Below are positions 18,075-26,270 of a stretch of DNA of 64,000 nucleotides, one piece after another. Position 1 is the stretch's first letter. Every line of letters starts with the position of its first letter. The stretch comes from Flavobacterium chryseum. Lineage in GTDB: Bacteria > Bacteroidota > Bacteroidia > Flavobacteriales > Flavobacteriaceae. The notes beneath the pieces are model-generated. The model ran no database searches and had not been told where the DNA came from. It saw only the letters and a list, made by a program, of their open reading frames with translations. The translations under genes were made by a program, and so were the position numbers. Where the stretch lies: positions 62,001 to 126,000 of the forward strand of contig NZ_SNWW01000005.1 of assembly GCF_004362015.1 (NCBI RefSeq), given 5' to 3'.

Positions 18075-18112
18075 AATCCCAAATTCCAATTATGAAATTG
18101 GAATTTGGGATT
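18075..18112 (-). terminator. Strong Rho-independent terminator of the SIMPL gene
   Basis: A perfect 17-bp stem (AATCCCAAATTCCAATT and its complement) with a 4-nt loop is followed on the minus strand by a run of Us. It lies 26 bp after the stop of the SIMPL gene. The stem sequence shares 15 bases with the dnaX linker at 56141. Confidence 0.88.
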
Positions 18113-18137
18113 TATAAAAATTGATTTTTATACGTCT

Positions 18138-18827
18138 TTAATCTAAAACAAAACTAACACTTACGTTTGCTGTAACTTCAATTTCTCCAATTGCTAAAGT
18201 TTCGTTTGTTGATTCTGCATTGCTATCCATCGACATAGATTTCATAGCATACATTGGTTGTGGGTGATAAACCTGAGTGTTATCAGAAATCGTATACGCT
18301 TTACCCACTTTTTGTCCCAAAACCGAAACATAGTCTTCTGCTTTTAATTTCGCGTCTTTAATGGCTAATTTTCTAGCTTGTGTTTCAATTTGAGCTAATT
18401 TAGATGTTTCAAAAGAAACTTTGTCTATGCGGTTAATCCCTTGCTGAACCAGACCTTCCATTAATTCATCATATTTTGATAAATCTTTCAAGATTACTTC
18501 TACTGTCTGAACAGCATTGTAACTGGTTTTCTTTTTCTCATAATCGTATTGCGGATTAAGAGCAACTTGTTTTGTTCTGAAATCTGCTGCCGGAATATTC
18601 ATTTTTTTGATGAATTTTAAAACAGCATCCATTTTTTCGTCGTTTTGCTTTTTGACGTCTTTAGCATTATTTCCTTTTGTTTCAACAGTAGCTGAAATAC
18701 AAACCTGATCAGGTGCTACTTTTACTTTTCCTTCTCCATTTACATTGATTTGCGGAATTTGTTTGGTTTCTTGGCCGTAAGACATAGTCATAAACATGAT
18801 TGTTAAAAATAATACTAGTTTTTTCAT
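18138..18827 (-). CDS. SIMPL domain (DUF541) secreted protein
   Basis: The 229-residue protein begins with a signal peptide ending near SYGQ and continues with a SIMPL domain: INVNGEGKVKVAPDQVCISA near 28-47, the repeated V-E-T and ALNPQYDY strands, and KLAIKDAKLKAEDYVSVLG near 155-173. SIMPL proteins are periplasmic or secreted and form oligomers; their biochemical role is poorly known. It lies 53 bp downstream of a rhomboid protease gene on the same strand and ends in a strong terminator, so the two may be cotranscribed. Confidence 0.9.
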   Translation of the reverse strand: MKKLVLFLTIMFMTMSYGQETKQIPQINVNGEGKVKVAPDQVCISATVETKGNNAKDVKKQNDEKMDAVLKFIKKMNIPAADFRTKQVALNPQYDYEKKKTSYNAVQTVEVILKDLSKYDELMEGLVQQGINRIDKVSFETSKLAQIETQARKLAIKDAKLKAEDYVSVLGQKVGKAYTISDNTQVYHPQPMYAMKSMSMDSNAESTNETLAIGEIEVTANVSVSFVLD

Positions 18828-18880
18828 TTTTGTTATATTTTAAATTGTTTGATAAAGGCTTTTCAAAAGTTATGCCAGCA

Positions 18881-19519
18881 TTATAATTTCCCCAATTTTG
18901 CCATTACAAAAAGTATTACAATTGGAATTGCCAATAAAATAACCATTAGGCTATGATCAACAATTAATGAAGGTTCTTTTACTAAGGTAATCAAATAACC
19001 GCCTATAGCGCCACCAAAATGAGCGGTATGACCAATATTATCATTTTTGGCTTTCATTCCATAAATTGAATATAATAAATAAAGAATTCCAAAAAGATAA
19101 GCCGGGATTGGAATAATACCAAAAATGCCCAACATCATATCCGGTTGTAATAAAATCGCAGAATACAAAACGCCTGTTACCGCGCCCGAAGCACCAACTG
19201 CTCTGTAACTATAATCGTTTTTGTGGAAAAACATCGTAAGTAAACTTCCGAAAATCAAACTTCCGAAATAAACTAAAACAAAGGAAAAATTGCCTAACCA
19301 ATTTAAAACAACAGGGGCAAAAAACCAAAGTGTTAGCATATTAAAAATTAAATGCATCATATCGACATGTAAAAAACCGGATGATAACATTCTGATTTGT
19401 TCTCCGGAACGAATGCTTCCTACATGAAATTCGTATTTTCTCATAAAAGAATAATCTTCAAAACCTTTCCAGCTAATCAATACATTGGCGACAATAATCC
19501 CAATTAAAATGGTATTCAT
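18881..19519 (-). CDS. Rhomboid-family intramembrane serine protease
   Basis: The 212-residue protein has six hydrophobic segments. It carries the rhomboid signature HxxxN (H56, N60), the catalytic serine in GASG (S111) and the catalytic histidine in GHTAHFGGAIGG (H167). Rhomboids cleave transmembrane segments of substrate proteins inside the membrane. The length is that of the compact six-helix bacterial form, with no extra cytoplasmic domain. It precedes the SIMPL gene by 53 bp. The substrate cannot be told from the sequence. Confidence 0.93.
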   Translation of the reverse strand: MNTILIGIIVANVLISWKGFEDYSFMRKYEFHVGSIRSGEQIRMLSSGFLHVDMMHLIFNMLTLWFFAPVVLNWLGNFSFVLVYFGSLIFGSLLTMFFHKNDYSYRAVGASGAVTGVLYSAILLQPDMMLGIFGIIPIPAYLFGILYLLYSIYGMKAKNDNIGHTAHFGGAIGGYLITLVKEPSLIVDHSLMVILLAIPIVILFVMAKLGKL

Positions 19520-19609
19520 AAAAAATATTTAATGTGAATTGTAAAGATAGTCAATCTTAAAGATATGTTAGCGTCAATCCAAAATATCAATGGTTATTCA
19601 TTTTTCTTT

Positions 19610-19617
19610 TATATTTG
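19610..19617 (+). promoter_or_regulatory. TAnnTTTG box of the acyltransferase gene
   Basis: TATATTTG lies 14 bp before the ATG at 19631, the usual short distance for this phylum. No clear TTG was seen at the -33 position. Confidence 0.5.
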
Positions 19618-19630
19618 TAAAAAAATTTAG

Positions 19631-20506
19631 ATGCAATTTCTCGTTTATATATTAGCCTTCCCTATTCTTTGGCTTATTTCTATTCTTCCTTTTCGAGTAT
19701 TTTATTGGTTTTCAGATTTTGTGTATTTTATTATTTATCGAGTTGTAGGATATCGCAAAAAAACAGTGCGTGAAAACTTAGCACTGACTTTGCCGCACTT
19801 AAGTAATGCCGAAAGAAAAGACATCGAAAAGAAGTTTTACCATCATATGTGTGATATGTTTTTGGAGATGATCAAAACCATGAGTATTTCACCGGAAGAA
19901 ATGGAAAAAAGATTTACTGTTACCAATATTGAAGTTCTTAACGAATATGCAAAAAAAGGTAAAAGTATTGTTCTTGTTGCTTCGCATTATGCGAGTTGGG
20001 AGTGGCTTTTGACTATTAACAAACGTATGGCTTTTAGAGGAATTGGTGTTTATAAAAAAATAGCAAATCCTTATTTCGATAAATTAATTAGAAGAATAAG
20101 ATCTAAATACGATGCTGAATTAGTCGAAACTAGAAAAACGATTCCGATGATGGCACAAAACCAACGCGACGGAATTTTAAGTCTTTACGGATTAGCAAGT
20201 GATCAGTCACCAAAACTGGATCGGATTTTTCATTCGATGAAATTTATGGGAGTTGAAGTTCCTGTACACACAGGAGCCGAAATGCTTGCTAAAAAATACG
20301 ATTTGAGCGTTGTTTTTGTTAAAGTAAAAAAAGTAGCGAGAGGTTATTATGAAGCAACAATTATTCCTATTGCAGATAATTCTAAAGAATATGAAAATTT
20401 TGAAATTACAGAAAAGTATTTGAGAGAAGTAGAAAAACAAATTCTTGAAGCTCCTGAATATTATTTATGGACTCATAAAAGATGGAAACACAGAATTGAA
20501 AAATAA
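19631..20506 (+). CDS. Lysophospholipid / lipid A acyltransferase (LpxL/HtrB family)
   Basis: The 291-residue protein has an N-terminal membrane anchor and the LpxL/HtrB pattern: VRENLALTLP near 48-57, the active-site-like HYASWEW block near 120-126 (HxxxWE in place of the usual HxGNWE), and a late EYYLWTHKRWKHR segment. Family members add an acyl chain from acyl-ACP to the Kdo-linked lipid A precursor at the inner membrane. Bacteroidota usually have one such gene, so a role in lipid A completion is the most likely. It stands alone and ends in a terminator. Confidence 0.85.
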   Translation: MQFLVYILAFPILWLISILPFRVFYWFSDFVYFIIYRVVGYRKKTVRENLALTLPHLSNAERKDIEKKFYHHMCDMFLEMIKTMSISPEEMEKRFTVTNIEVLNEYAKKGKSIVLVASHYASWEWLLTINKRMAFRGIGVYKKIANPYFDKLIRRIRSKYDAELVETRKTIPMMAQNQRDGILSLYGLASDQSPKLDRIFHSMKFMGVEVPVHTGAEMLAKKYDLSVVFVKVKKVARGYYEATIIPIADNSKEYENFEITEKYLREVEKQILEAPEYYLWTHKRWKHRIEK

Positions 20507-20520
20507 TTCTGAAACAAATT

Positions 20521-20559
20521 AAAATCCAAAAGACAGTAATTGTTTTTTGGATTTTTTTC
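20521..20559 (+). terminator. Rho-independent terminator after the acyltransferase gene
   Basis: AAAATCCAAAA at 20521 pairs with TTTTGGATTTT at 20545-20555 around a 13-nt loop and is followed by Ts, 14 bp after the stop. Confidence 0.8.
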
Positions 20560-20655
20560 ATTTAAAGCAAATCATTAAAAACATAAAAAAGGTTATGATG
20601 GGTTTTTGTAATATTTTATTTTGATAAGATTTATACGATAGATTGTATAAAAACA

Positions 20656-20663
20656 TATATTTG
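20656..20663 (+). promoter_or_regulatory. TAnnTTTG box of the secreted glucanase gene
   Basis: TATATTTG matches the -7 consensus and lies 36 bp before the ATG at 20700. A TTG at the proper -33 distance was not seen. Confidence 0.45.
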
Positions 20664-20699
20664 AAATTAGAATTAACCCAAATCTAATTTTACCTACTT

Positions 20700-22184
20700 A
20701 TGATTAAAAACCTATGTTTTTCAATTTTAGTAGTTTGTTTTTCTATAACTTCTTCTGCGCAAAGCCCAAAACGCGGAATAGCTTACGGAAACAATTCTAC
20801 TGCCGATTTATTAGCGCTAAAACCCGGAATTTCTTGGTGGTACAACTGGGGATCATCTCCGGAAAATGACACAAATGACAATTATGAATCTATTGGAGTA
20901 GAATATGTTCCGATGGCGTGGCGAGAAGTTAATGATGCCGATGTACAGGCATTTATAAACAAAATAAAGCCCGGCGCGAAATACCTTTTAGCTTTCAATG
21001 AACCCAATTTTAATGATGGCTCAAGATTAACGCCTATAGATGCCGTAAATGCCTGGAAGAATATCGAGAAAATAGCCGCTGCAAAAAATTTAGAAATTGT
21101 AAGTGCCTCACCGGCGTTTAATGGTCCTAAAAATTATGGCGGTTATTCGAGCCCAATTGCGTGGCATGATGATTTTTTTCTTTTATGCCCTAATTGCAAA
21201 GTCGATTATATTGCTTTTCATACGTATGACAGTTCTTCCGGTTCTGTTATTGGCGTTACTGGACTTCTAAAAAAATACAATCGGCCAGTATGGGTAACTG
21301 AATTTGCCAACAGAGTAATTCAGACTGCGGATCAAAAAACGACGTTTATGAAAGAGATCATAACTAATTTTGAAAATGATCCTGATATTTATCGTTATTC
21401 ATGGTTTACCGGAAGAATTAAGCCTGAATGGACAGATATGGCGGAAGGCCCATTATTAGATACACAAAGCGGTGTTTTAAGACCTATTGGAACTGAATAT
21501 ATAAATACTACTTATACATCTAAAAAGATGAATGTTCCCGGCAGAATTACAGCCAACAAACATTATCGCAGAAAAGGTACCAGCCTGCAGAACACAACAG
21601 ATTCCGGAACAACTCAAAATGTAAGTTTAATAAATGAAGGGGACTGGAACGAATTTCTGATTAATGTTGCTAATGCCGGAACTTACAAACTTACTTTTAG
21701 AGTTGCTTCAGCAACTATTCCTGGAAAATTTGACATTCTTGTAAATGGAGAGACAGTAAAATCAGATGAAACCTTTGCTGCAACTGGCGGATTGCAAACT
21801 TTTACTGATAAAGTTGTTAACGGAGTTACATTACCAAAAGGAGAAGTTTTATTGAAAATTAAATTCAAATCGAATGATATGAGTTTTAATTTTATTGATG
21901 TTGCCGTTTCGAATTTAGGTGTAAACGATCCAACAATTGAACAAGATTCTTTTACCGTTTATCCAAATCCAATTAAGCAACAATCTATACTTCATATAAA
22001 ATCATCAATTACAGAACCTGTGAATTTAAAAATAGTCGATATGAAAGGAAGTATTTGTTATGCTTCTGATACTTTCAACACTAATGAAGATATTAAAATT
22101 GGAGAAAAACTTTCGAGCGGAATTTATATTGTAACGGCAGTTTATGGTTCTATTACAAAATCAATCAAAATTATTAAAAATTAA
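20700..22184 (+). CDS. Secreted GH128-like beta-1,3-glucanase with CBM6-like and T9SS sorting domains
   Basis: The 494-residue protein has a signal peptide (ending near SSAQ). A catalytic TIM-barrel domain of the Asl1/GH128 type follows at about 22-260: GISWWYNWG, LLAFNEPNF with a likely acid/base Glu, DYIAFHTYD, and VWVTEFA with a likely nucleophile Glu. At 265-400 lies a beta-sandwich that resembles CBM6-type carbohydrate-binding domains (GDWNEFLINVANAGTYKLTF). The last about 80 residues are a type A T9SS sorting domain (VYPNPIKQ, GIYIVTAV). It should be exported by type IX secretion to act on beta-1,3-glucans outside the cell. No susCD genes lie next to it. Confidence 0.85.
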   Translation: MIKNLCFSILVVCFSITSSAQSPKRGIAYGNNSTADLLALKPGISWWYNWGSSPENDTNDNYESIGVEYVPMAWREVNDADVQAFINKIKPGAKYLLAFNEPNFNDGSRLTPIDAVNAWKNIEKIAAAKNLEIVSASPAFNGPKNYGGYSSPIAWHDDFFLLCPNCKVDYIAFHTYDSSSGSVIGVTGLLKKYNRPVWVTEFANRVIQTADQKTTFMKEIITNFENDPDIYRYSWFTGRIKPEWTDMAEGPLLDTQSGVLRPIGTEYINTTYTSKKMNVPGRITANKHYRRKGTSLQNTTDSGTTQNVSLINEGDWNEFLINVANAGTYKLTFRVASATIPGKFDILVNGETVKSDETFAATGGLQTFTDKVVNGVTLPKGEVLLKIKFKSNDMSFNFIDVAVSNLGVNDPTIEQDSFTVYPNPIKQQSILHIKSSITEPVNLKIVDMKGSICYASDTFNTNEDIKIGEKLSSGIYIVTAVYGSITKSIKIIKN

Positions 22185-22203
22185 AAACTTCAATTTTAGA
22201 ATA

Positions 22204-22243
22204 AAAAAAAACTCTTTCAAATTAATGAAAGAGTTTTTTTTTT
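22204..22243. terminator. Bidirectional terminator between glucanase and glmM
   Basis: CTCTTTCA and TGAAAGAG, flanked by A-runs and T-runs, form a 16-bp stem with a 6-nt loop. It serves both convergent genes. Confidence 0.88.
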
Positions 22244-22260
22244 ATTGAAAATGCTGAAAA

Positions 22261-23649
22261 TTAAATTCCCGCAATTGCTTTTATTTCGTCTATAATTCGA
22301 AGTGCCAAAACATCTGCTTCTTCCTGAGATGGAGCTTCAGTATAAATTCGGATAATAGGTTCTGTATTTGATTTTCTTAAATGAACCCATTCCGTAGCAA
22401 AATCAATTTTTACACCATCAATTGTGGAAATGTCTTCATTTTTATATTTTTCAGTCATTGCAACCAAAATTGCATCAACATCTATTTGAGGTGTTAATTC
22501 AATTTTATTTTTGCTCATATAATATTCAGGATACGAAGCTCTCAATGCCGAAACTGACATTTTTTTATTCGCTAAATGCGTTAAAAACAATGCTACTCCA
22601 ACCAAACTATCACGTCCGTAATGCGATTCAGGATAAATAATTCCGCCATTTCCTTCACCACCAATAATAGCATTATTTTTTTTCATCAATTCAACTACAT
22701 TCACCTCGCCTACAGCGCTGGCTTCGTAATTTCCTTTATGACCAACAGTTACATCGCGCAAAGCACGTGATGATGACATGTTCGAAACAGTATTTCCGGG
22801 AGTTTTACTCAAAACATAATCAGCGCAAGCGACCAAAGTATATTCTTCGCCAAACATTTCTCCGTCTTCACTGATAAATGCCAAACGATCTACGTCCGGA
22901 TCTACAACAACTCCTAAATGGGCTTTTTCTTTTACAACCAACTCAGAAATATCCGTTAAATGTTCTTTTAAAGGTTCCGGATTGTGAGGAAAATGTCCGT
23001 TCGGTTCGCAATATAATTTTACAACTTCAACGCCCATTAATTCTAATAATCTCGGAATAATAATTCCACCAGATGAATTTACTCCATCAACAACAACTTT
23101 AAATTTCGCCGCTTTTACAGCTTCAACATCAACTAAAGGCAAATTTAAAACCTCGTCAATATGAATATCCATGTAAGCGTCGTTTACGGTAATTTCACCT
23201 AAATTGTCAACATCAGAGAAATCGAAAGCTTCTGCTTCAGCAATTTCAAGGATTTTAGCTCCTTCTGCACCGCTTAAGAATTCACCTTTTTGATTCAATA
23301 ATTTCAATGCATTCCATTGTTTTGGATTGTGAGACGCTGTTAAAATAATTCCACCATCCGCTTTTTCTAACGGAACAGCAATTTCAACCGTTGGCGTTGT
23401 CGAAAGTCCAAGATCAATTACATTAATTCCTAAACCGATTAATGTATTTACAACCAGATTGTGAATCATTGGTCCGGAAATTCTAGCATCGCGACCAATT
23501 ACAACCGTTAATTTTTCTTTTGAAGTATTATTTTTCAGAAAGGTTCCGTATGCCGATGCAAATTTTACAGCATCAACAGGAGTCAGGTTATCTCCTACTT
23601 TACCTCCAATAGTTCCACGTATTCCTGAAATTGATTTGATTAAAGTCAT
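22261..23649 (-). CDS. glmM: Phosphoglucosamine mutase (phosphohexomutase family)
   Basis: The 462-residue protein converts glucosamine-6-phosphate to glucosamine-1-phosphate for cell-wall UDP-GlcNAc, if the family call is right. It shows the phosphohexomutase hallmarks: SGIRGTIGG at the start, the phosphoserine loop LTASHNPKQWN near 99-109, the metal loop DPDVDRLAF near 245-253, a sugar loop GGEGNGGI, and a phosphate-binding block near SNTEPIIRIY. It is encoded alone and faces the glucanase gene. A phosphomannomutase role cannot be ruled out from motifs alone. Confidence 0.85.
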   Translation of the reverse strand: MTLIKSISGIRGTIGGKVGDNLTPVDAVKFASAYGTFLKNNTSKEKLTVVIGRDARISGPMIHNLVVNTLIGLGINVIDLGLSTTPTVEIAVPLEKADGGIILTASHNPKQWNALKLLNQKGEFLSGAEGAKILEIAEAEAFDFSDVDNLGEITVNDAYMDIHIDEVLNLPLVDVEAVKAAKFKVVVDGVNSSGGIIIPRLLELMGVEVVKLYCEPNGHFPHNPEPLKEHLTDISELVVKEKAHLGVVVDPDVDRLAFISEDGEMFGEEYTLVACADYVLSKTPGNTVSNMSSSRALRDVTVGHKGNYEASAVGEVNVVELMKKNNAIIGGEGNGGIIYPESHYGRDSLVGVALFLTHLANKKMSVSALRASYPEYYMSKNKIELTPQIDVDAILVAMTEKYKNEDISTIDGVKIDFATEWVHLRKSNTEPIIRIYTEAPSQEEADVLALRIIDEIKAIAGI

Positions 23650-23681
23650 TTTAATGAGTTATGGTTATTTATTACAAATAT

Positions 23682-23913
23682 AAAAAAGTTACTAAGGTTC
23701 TGAGGTACTAAGGCGCTAAGATTTTAAAAAAAGTTGTTAAGATGCTAAGAGACTAAGTTACCGAGATTTTTAATAAAATTAAGTATCGAAGCCGTACATC
23801 ACTAAAATGGTATGAAAAAGTTTTCATACTTTTACTAAAACAACTTAGTGTATAAGCTGCTTAGCAACTCTAAAAAACTTAGAACCTTAGCAACTTAGAA
23901 CCTTAGCACCTTA
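23682..23913. repeat. Intergenic repeat of CTAAGG/CCTTAG words, imperfect inverted repeat
   Basis: The left half carries repeated ACTAAGG, GGTACTAAGG and GCTAAGA words; the right half carries their complements (AACTTAGAACCTTAGCA twice). The two halves would pair as a long imperfect stem. No coding frame is visible. Confidence 0.7.
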
Positions 23914-23918
23914 AAAAA

Positions 23919-24503
23919 ATGAATTTCCTAGCACACATATATCTTTCTGGCGATAATGATTTAATAAAAATCGGCAATTTTATGGCCGATGGTATTCGTG
24001 GAAAACAATTTGAACATTTCCCCGAAGAGGTTCAAAAGGGAATCATTTTACATCGCGCCATAGATACGTATACAGATTCGCACGATATTTTCAGACAGAG
24101 TACCAAGCGTTTGCATGACAGATACCATCATTATTCGGGAGTAATTGTAGATATTGTTTACGATCATTTTTTGGCCAAAAACTGGACTTCATATTCTGAT
24201 GAAAAACTGGAAGATTTCATTAACCGATTTTATAAATCATTGCATGAAAATTATGCTATTCTTACTGAAAAAACGCAAAGTATCATGCCGTATATGATTG
24301 AGCGAAACTGGCTTTTAAGCTATCGAACAGTTGAAGGAATTCATCAAATTTTGACACAAATGGATCGAAGGTCAAAAAATGCATCAAAAATGCAATTTGC
24401 AAATGAAGAATTGGTAGAATTTTATTCTGAGTTTGAAGAAGAATTTACAACCTTTTTTGAAGATCTAAAACAGCATTCAAAACAAACATTACTTTCGTTA
24501 TGA
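23919..24503 (+). CDS. acpH: Acyl carrier protein phosphodiesterase
   Basis: The 194-residue protein resembles AcpH, which removes the 4'-phosphopantetheine arm from acyl carrier protein. It begins MNFLAHIYLSGD and has the HD-type metal motif HRAIDTYTDSH near 49-59 and a helical body. Its stop overlaps the start of the GGT gene (ATGA at 24500-24503), so the two are translationally coupled. The enzyme name is from family resemblance, and activity in Bacteroidota is not well tested. Confidence 0.85.
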   Translation: MNFLAHIYLSGDNDLIKIGNFMADGIRGKQFEHFPEEVQKGIILHRAIDTYTDSHDIFRQSTKRLHDRYHHYSGVIVDIVYDHFLAKNWTSYSDEKLEDFINRFYKSLHENYAILTEKTQSIMPYMIERNWLLSYRTVEGIHQILTQMDRRSKNASKMQFANEELVEFYSEFEEEFTTFFEDLKQHSKQTLLSL

Positions 24504-26185
24504 GAAAACTTTCACTTCTATTCACCCTTGTATACATAAGCTGCACAGCACAACAAACTTTACCAAAACCAACCGGATTGGTTACGAATAAAGCAATGGT
24601 TGTTTCGGCACGTGAAGAAGCTTCAAAAATTGGAGCAGATATCATGAAAAAAGGCGGTAATGCGTTTGATGCGATGGTAGGTACGGAATTGGCTTTGGCA
24701 GTAGCTTTTCCGTATGCAGGAAACCTTGGTGGTGGCGGTTTTATGGTGTACAGAAAAGCAAATGGTGAAGTTGGATCTATAGATTATCGTGAAAAAGCGC
24801 CCTTGGCAGCCACAAAAGATATGTATCTGGATAAAGAGGGAAATGTAATAAAAGGAAAAAGTACAGAAACCGCTTTAGCAATTGGAGTTCCGGGAACTGT
24901 TGCCGGAGTTTTTGCAGTGCATAAAAAACTAGGTTCTCTGCCAATGTCAGAAATATTAAAACCTGTTATTGCCCTTGCAGAAAGAGGCGTAATTGTAACT
25001 ATCAAACAGCAAAAACAACTCGAAGCTTATCATGATGCAATCGTAAAAGTAAATGGACCAAATACGCTTATGGCGGGAAAATTTAAAGAAAACGATACCA
25101 TAAAATATCCGGCTCTTGCCAGTACTTTAAAACGAATTTTAAAGAACGGAAAAGACGAATTTTACAAAGGTGAAACGGCTAAAATTTTAGTAGACTATCT
25201 AAAGAAAAAAGGTGGCATTATTACGCTAAAAGATTTGGCAACCTATGAAGCAAAATGGAGAAAACCGCTTCAGTTTGATTATAAAGAATTAAAAATCACT
25301 TCGATGTCGCCTCCAAGCAGCGGAGGAATTTGTCTGGCTCAAATTATGAAAATGATTGCGCCTTATGATTTATCGAAAATGGGACATAATTCTGAACAAT
25401 CGATTCAGGTTATTGTTGAGGCAGAACGAAGAGCTTATGCTGACAGGAGCCAGTTTCTGGGTGATCCTGATTTCGTTAAAATTCCGATTAAGGCTTTATT
25501 AACTGATGCTTATTTAAAAGACAGAATGTCAAATTTCGACCTTAACAAAGCCAGTTTATCCTCTGAAATAAAAGAAGGAAAAGTAACCTATAACGAAAGC
25601 CTTGAAACAACACATTATTCTATTGTTGATGCGCAGGGAAATGCCGTTGCAGCCACAACAACCATAAATGATGGTTTTGGGTCTAAATATTATTGCGATG
25701 AGTTAGGTTTCTTTTTAAATAACGAAATGGACGATTTTAGTGCAAAACCGGGATCTCCAAATATGTTTGGACTTGTTGGAAATGAAGCCAACAGTATTGC
25801 GCACGGTAAACGAATGTTAAGTTCAATGACGCCAACAATTGTCGAAAAAAACGGAAAACTATTTATGGTTGTTGGTTCTCCCGGAGGATCAACTATAATT
25901 ACAAGTGTTTTGCAGGCTATTTTAAACGTTTATGAGTATAAACTAAGCATGCAGGAAGCTGTAAATGCCCCACGTTTTCACCATCAATGGTTGCCGGATT
26001 TAATAACTTTTGAACCAGATGCATTTGATACTGCCACAATTGATAAACTTAAAGCAAAAAGTTATTTGATTAATGAAAAAACAACTCCTGTAATTGGTAA
26101 ATTAGACTGTATTTTGGTTTTACCGGATAATAATCTTGAGGCAGGCGCCGATTTTCGTGGTGACGACAAAGCTGTCGGATTTTAA
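24500..26185 (+). CDS. ggt: Gamma-glutamyltransferase
   Basis: The 561-residue precursor splits glutathione and other gamma-glutamyl compounds in the periplasm. A signal peptide covers about 1-18 (a Cys near ISCTAQ could be lipidated). The large subunit has SAREEASKIGADIMKKGGNA near 35-54 and GNLGGGGFM. The autoprocessing nucleophile is the Thr of THYSIVD near 375, followed by GNAVAATTTINDGFGS; SSMTPTIV and GSPGGSTI complete the substrate-binding loops. It is the second gene of a coupled pair with acpH. Confidence 0.93.
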   Translation: MRKLSLLFTLVYISCTAQQTLPKPTGLVTNKAMVVSAREEASKIGADIMKKGGNAFDAMVGTELALAVAFPYAGNLGGGGFMVYRKANGEVGSIDYREKAPLAATKDMYLDKEGNVIKGKSTETALAIGVPGTVAGVFAVHKKLGSLPMSEILKPVIALAERGVIVTIKQQKQLEAYHDAIVKVNGPNTLMAGKFKENDTIKYPALASTLKRILKNGKDEFYKGETAKILVDYLKKKGGIITLKDLATYEAKWRKPLQFDYKELKITSMSPPSSGGICLAQIMKMIAPYDLSKMGHNSEQSIQVIVEAERRAYADRSQFLGDPDFVKIPIKALLTDAYLKDRMSNFDLNKASLSSEIKEGKVTYNESLETTHYSIVDAQGNAVAATTTINDGFGSKYYCDELGFFLNNEMDDFSAKPGSPNMFGLVGNEANSIAHGKRMLSSMTPTIVEKNGKLFMVVGSPGGSTIITSVLQAILNVYEYKLSMQEAVNAPRFHHQWLPDLITFEPDAFDTATIDKLKAKSYLINEKTTPVIGKLDCILVLPDNNLEAGADFRGDDKAVGF

Positions 26186-26235
26186 AATAAAAACATTTAC
26201 GCCCGAAAAATGGCACAAATTTGAATTTTAAAAAC

Positions 26236-26243
26236 TAAATTTG
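26236..26243 (+). promoter_or_regulatory. TAnnTTTG box of the ClC gene
   Basis: TAAATTTG fits the -7 consensus and lies 27 bp before the ATG at 26271. Confidence 0.45.
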
Positions 26244-26270
26244 CAAATTCCCTAACTTTTTAAAGAGATA

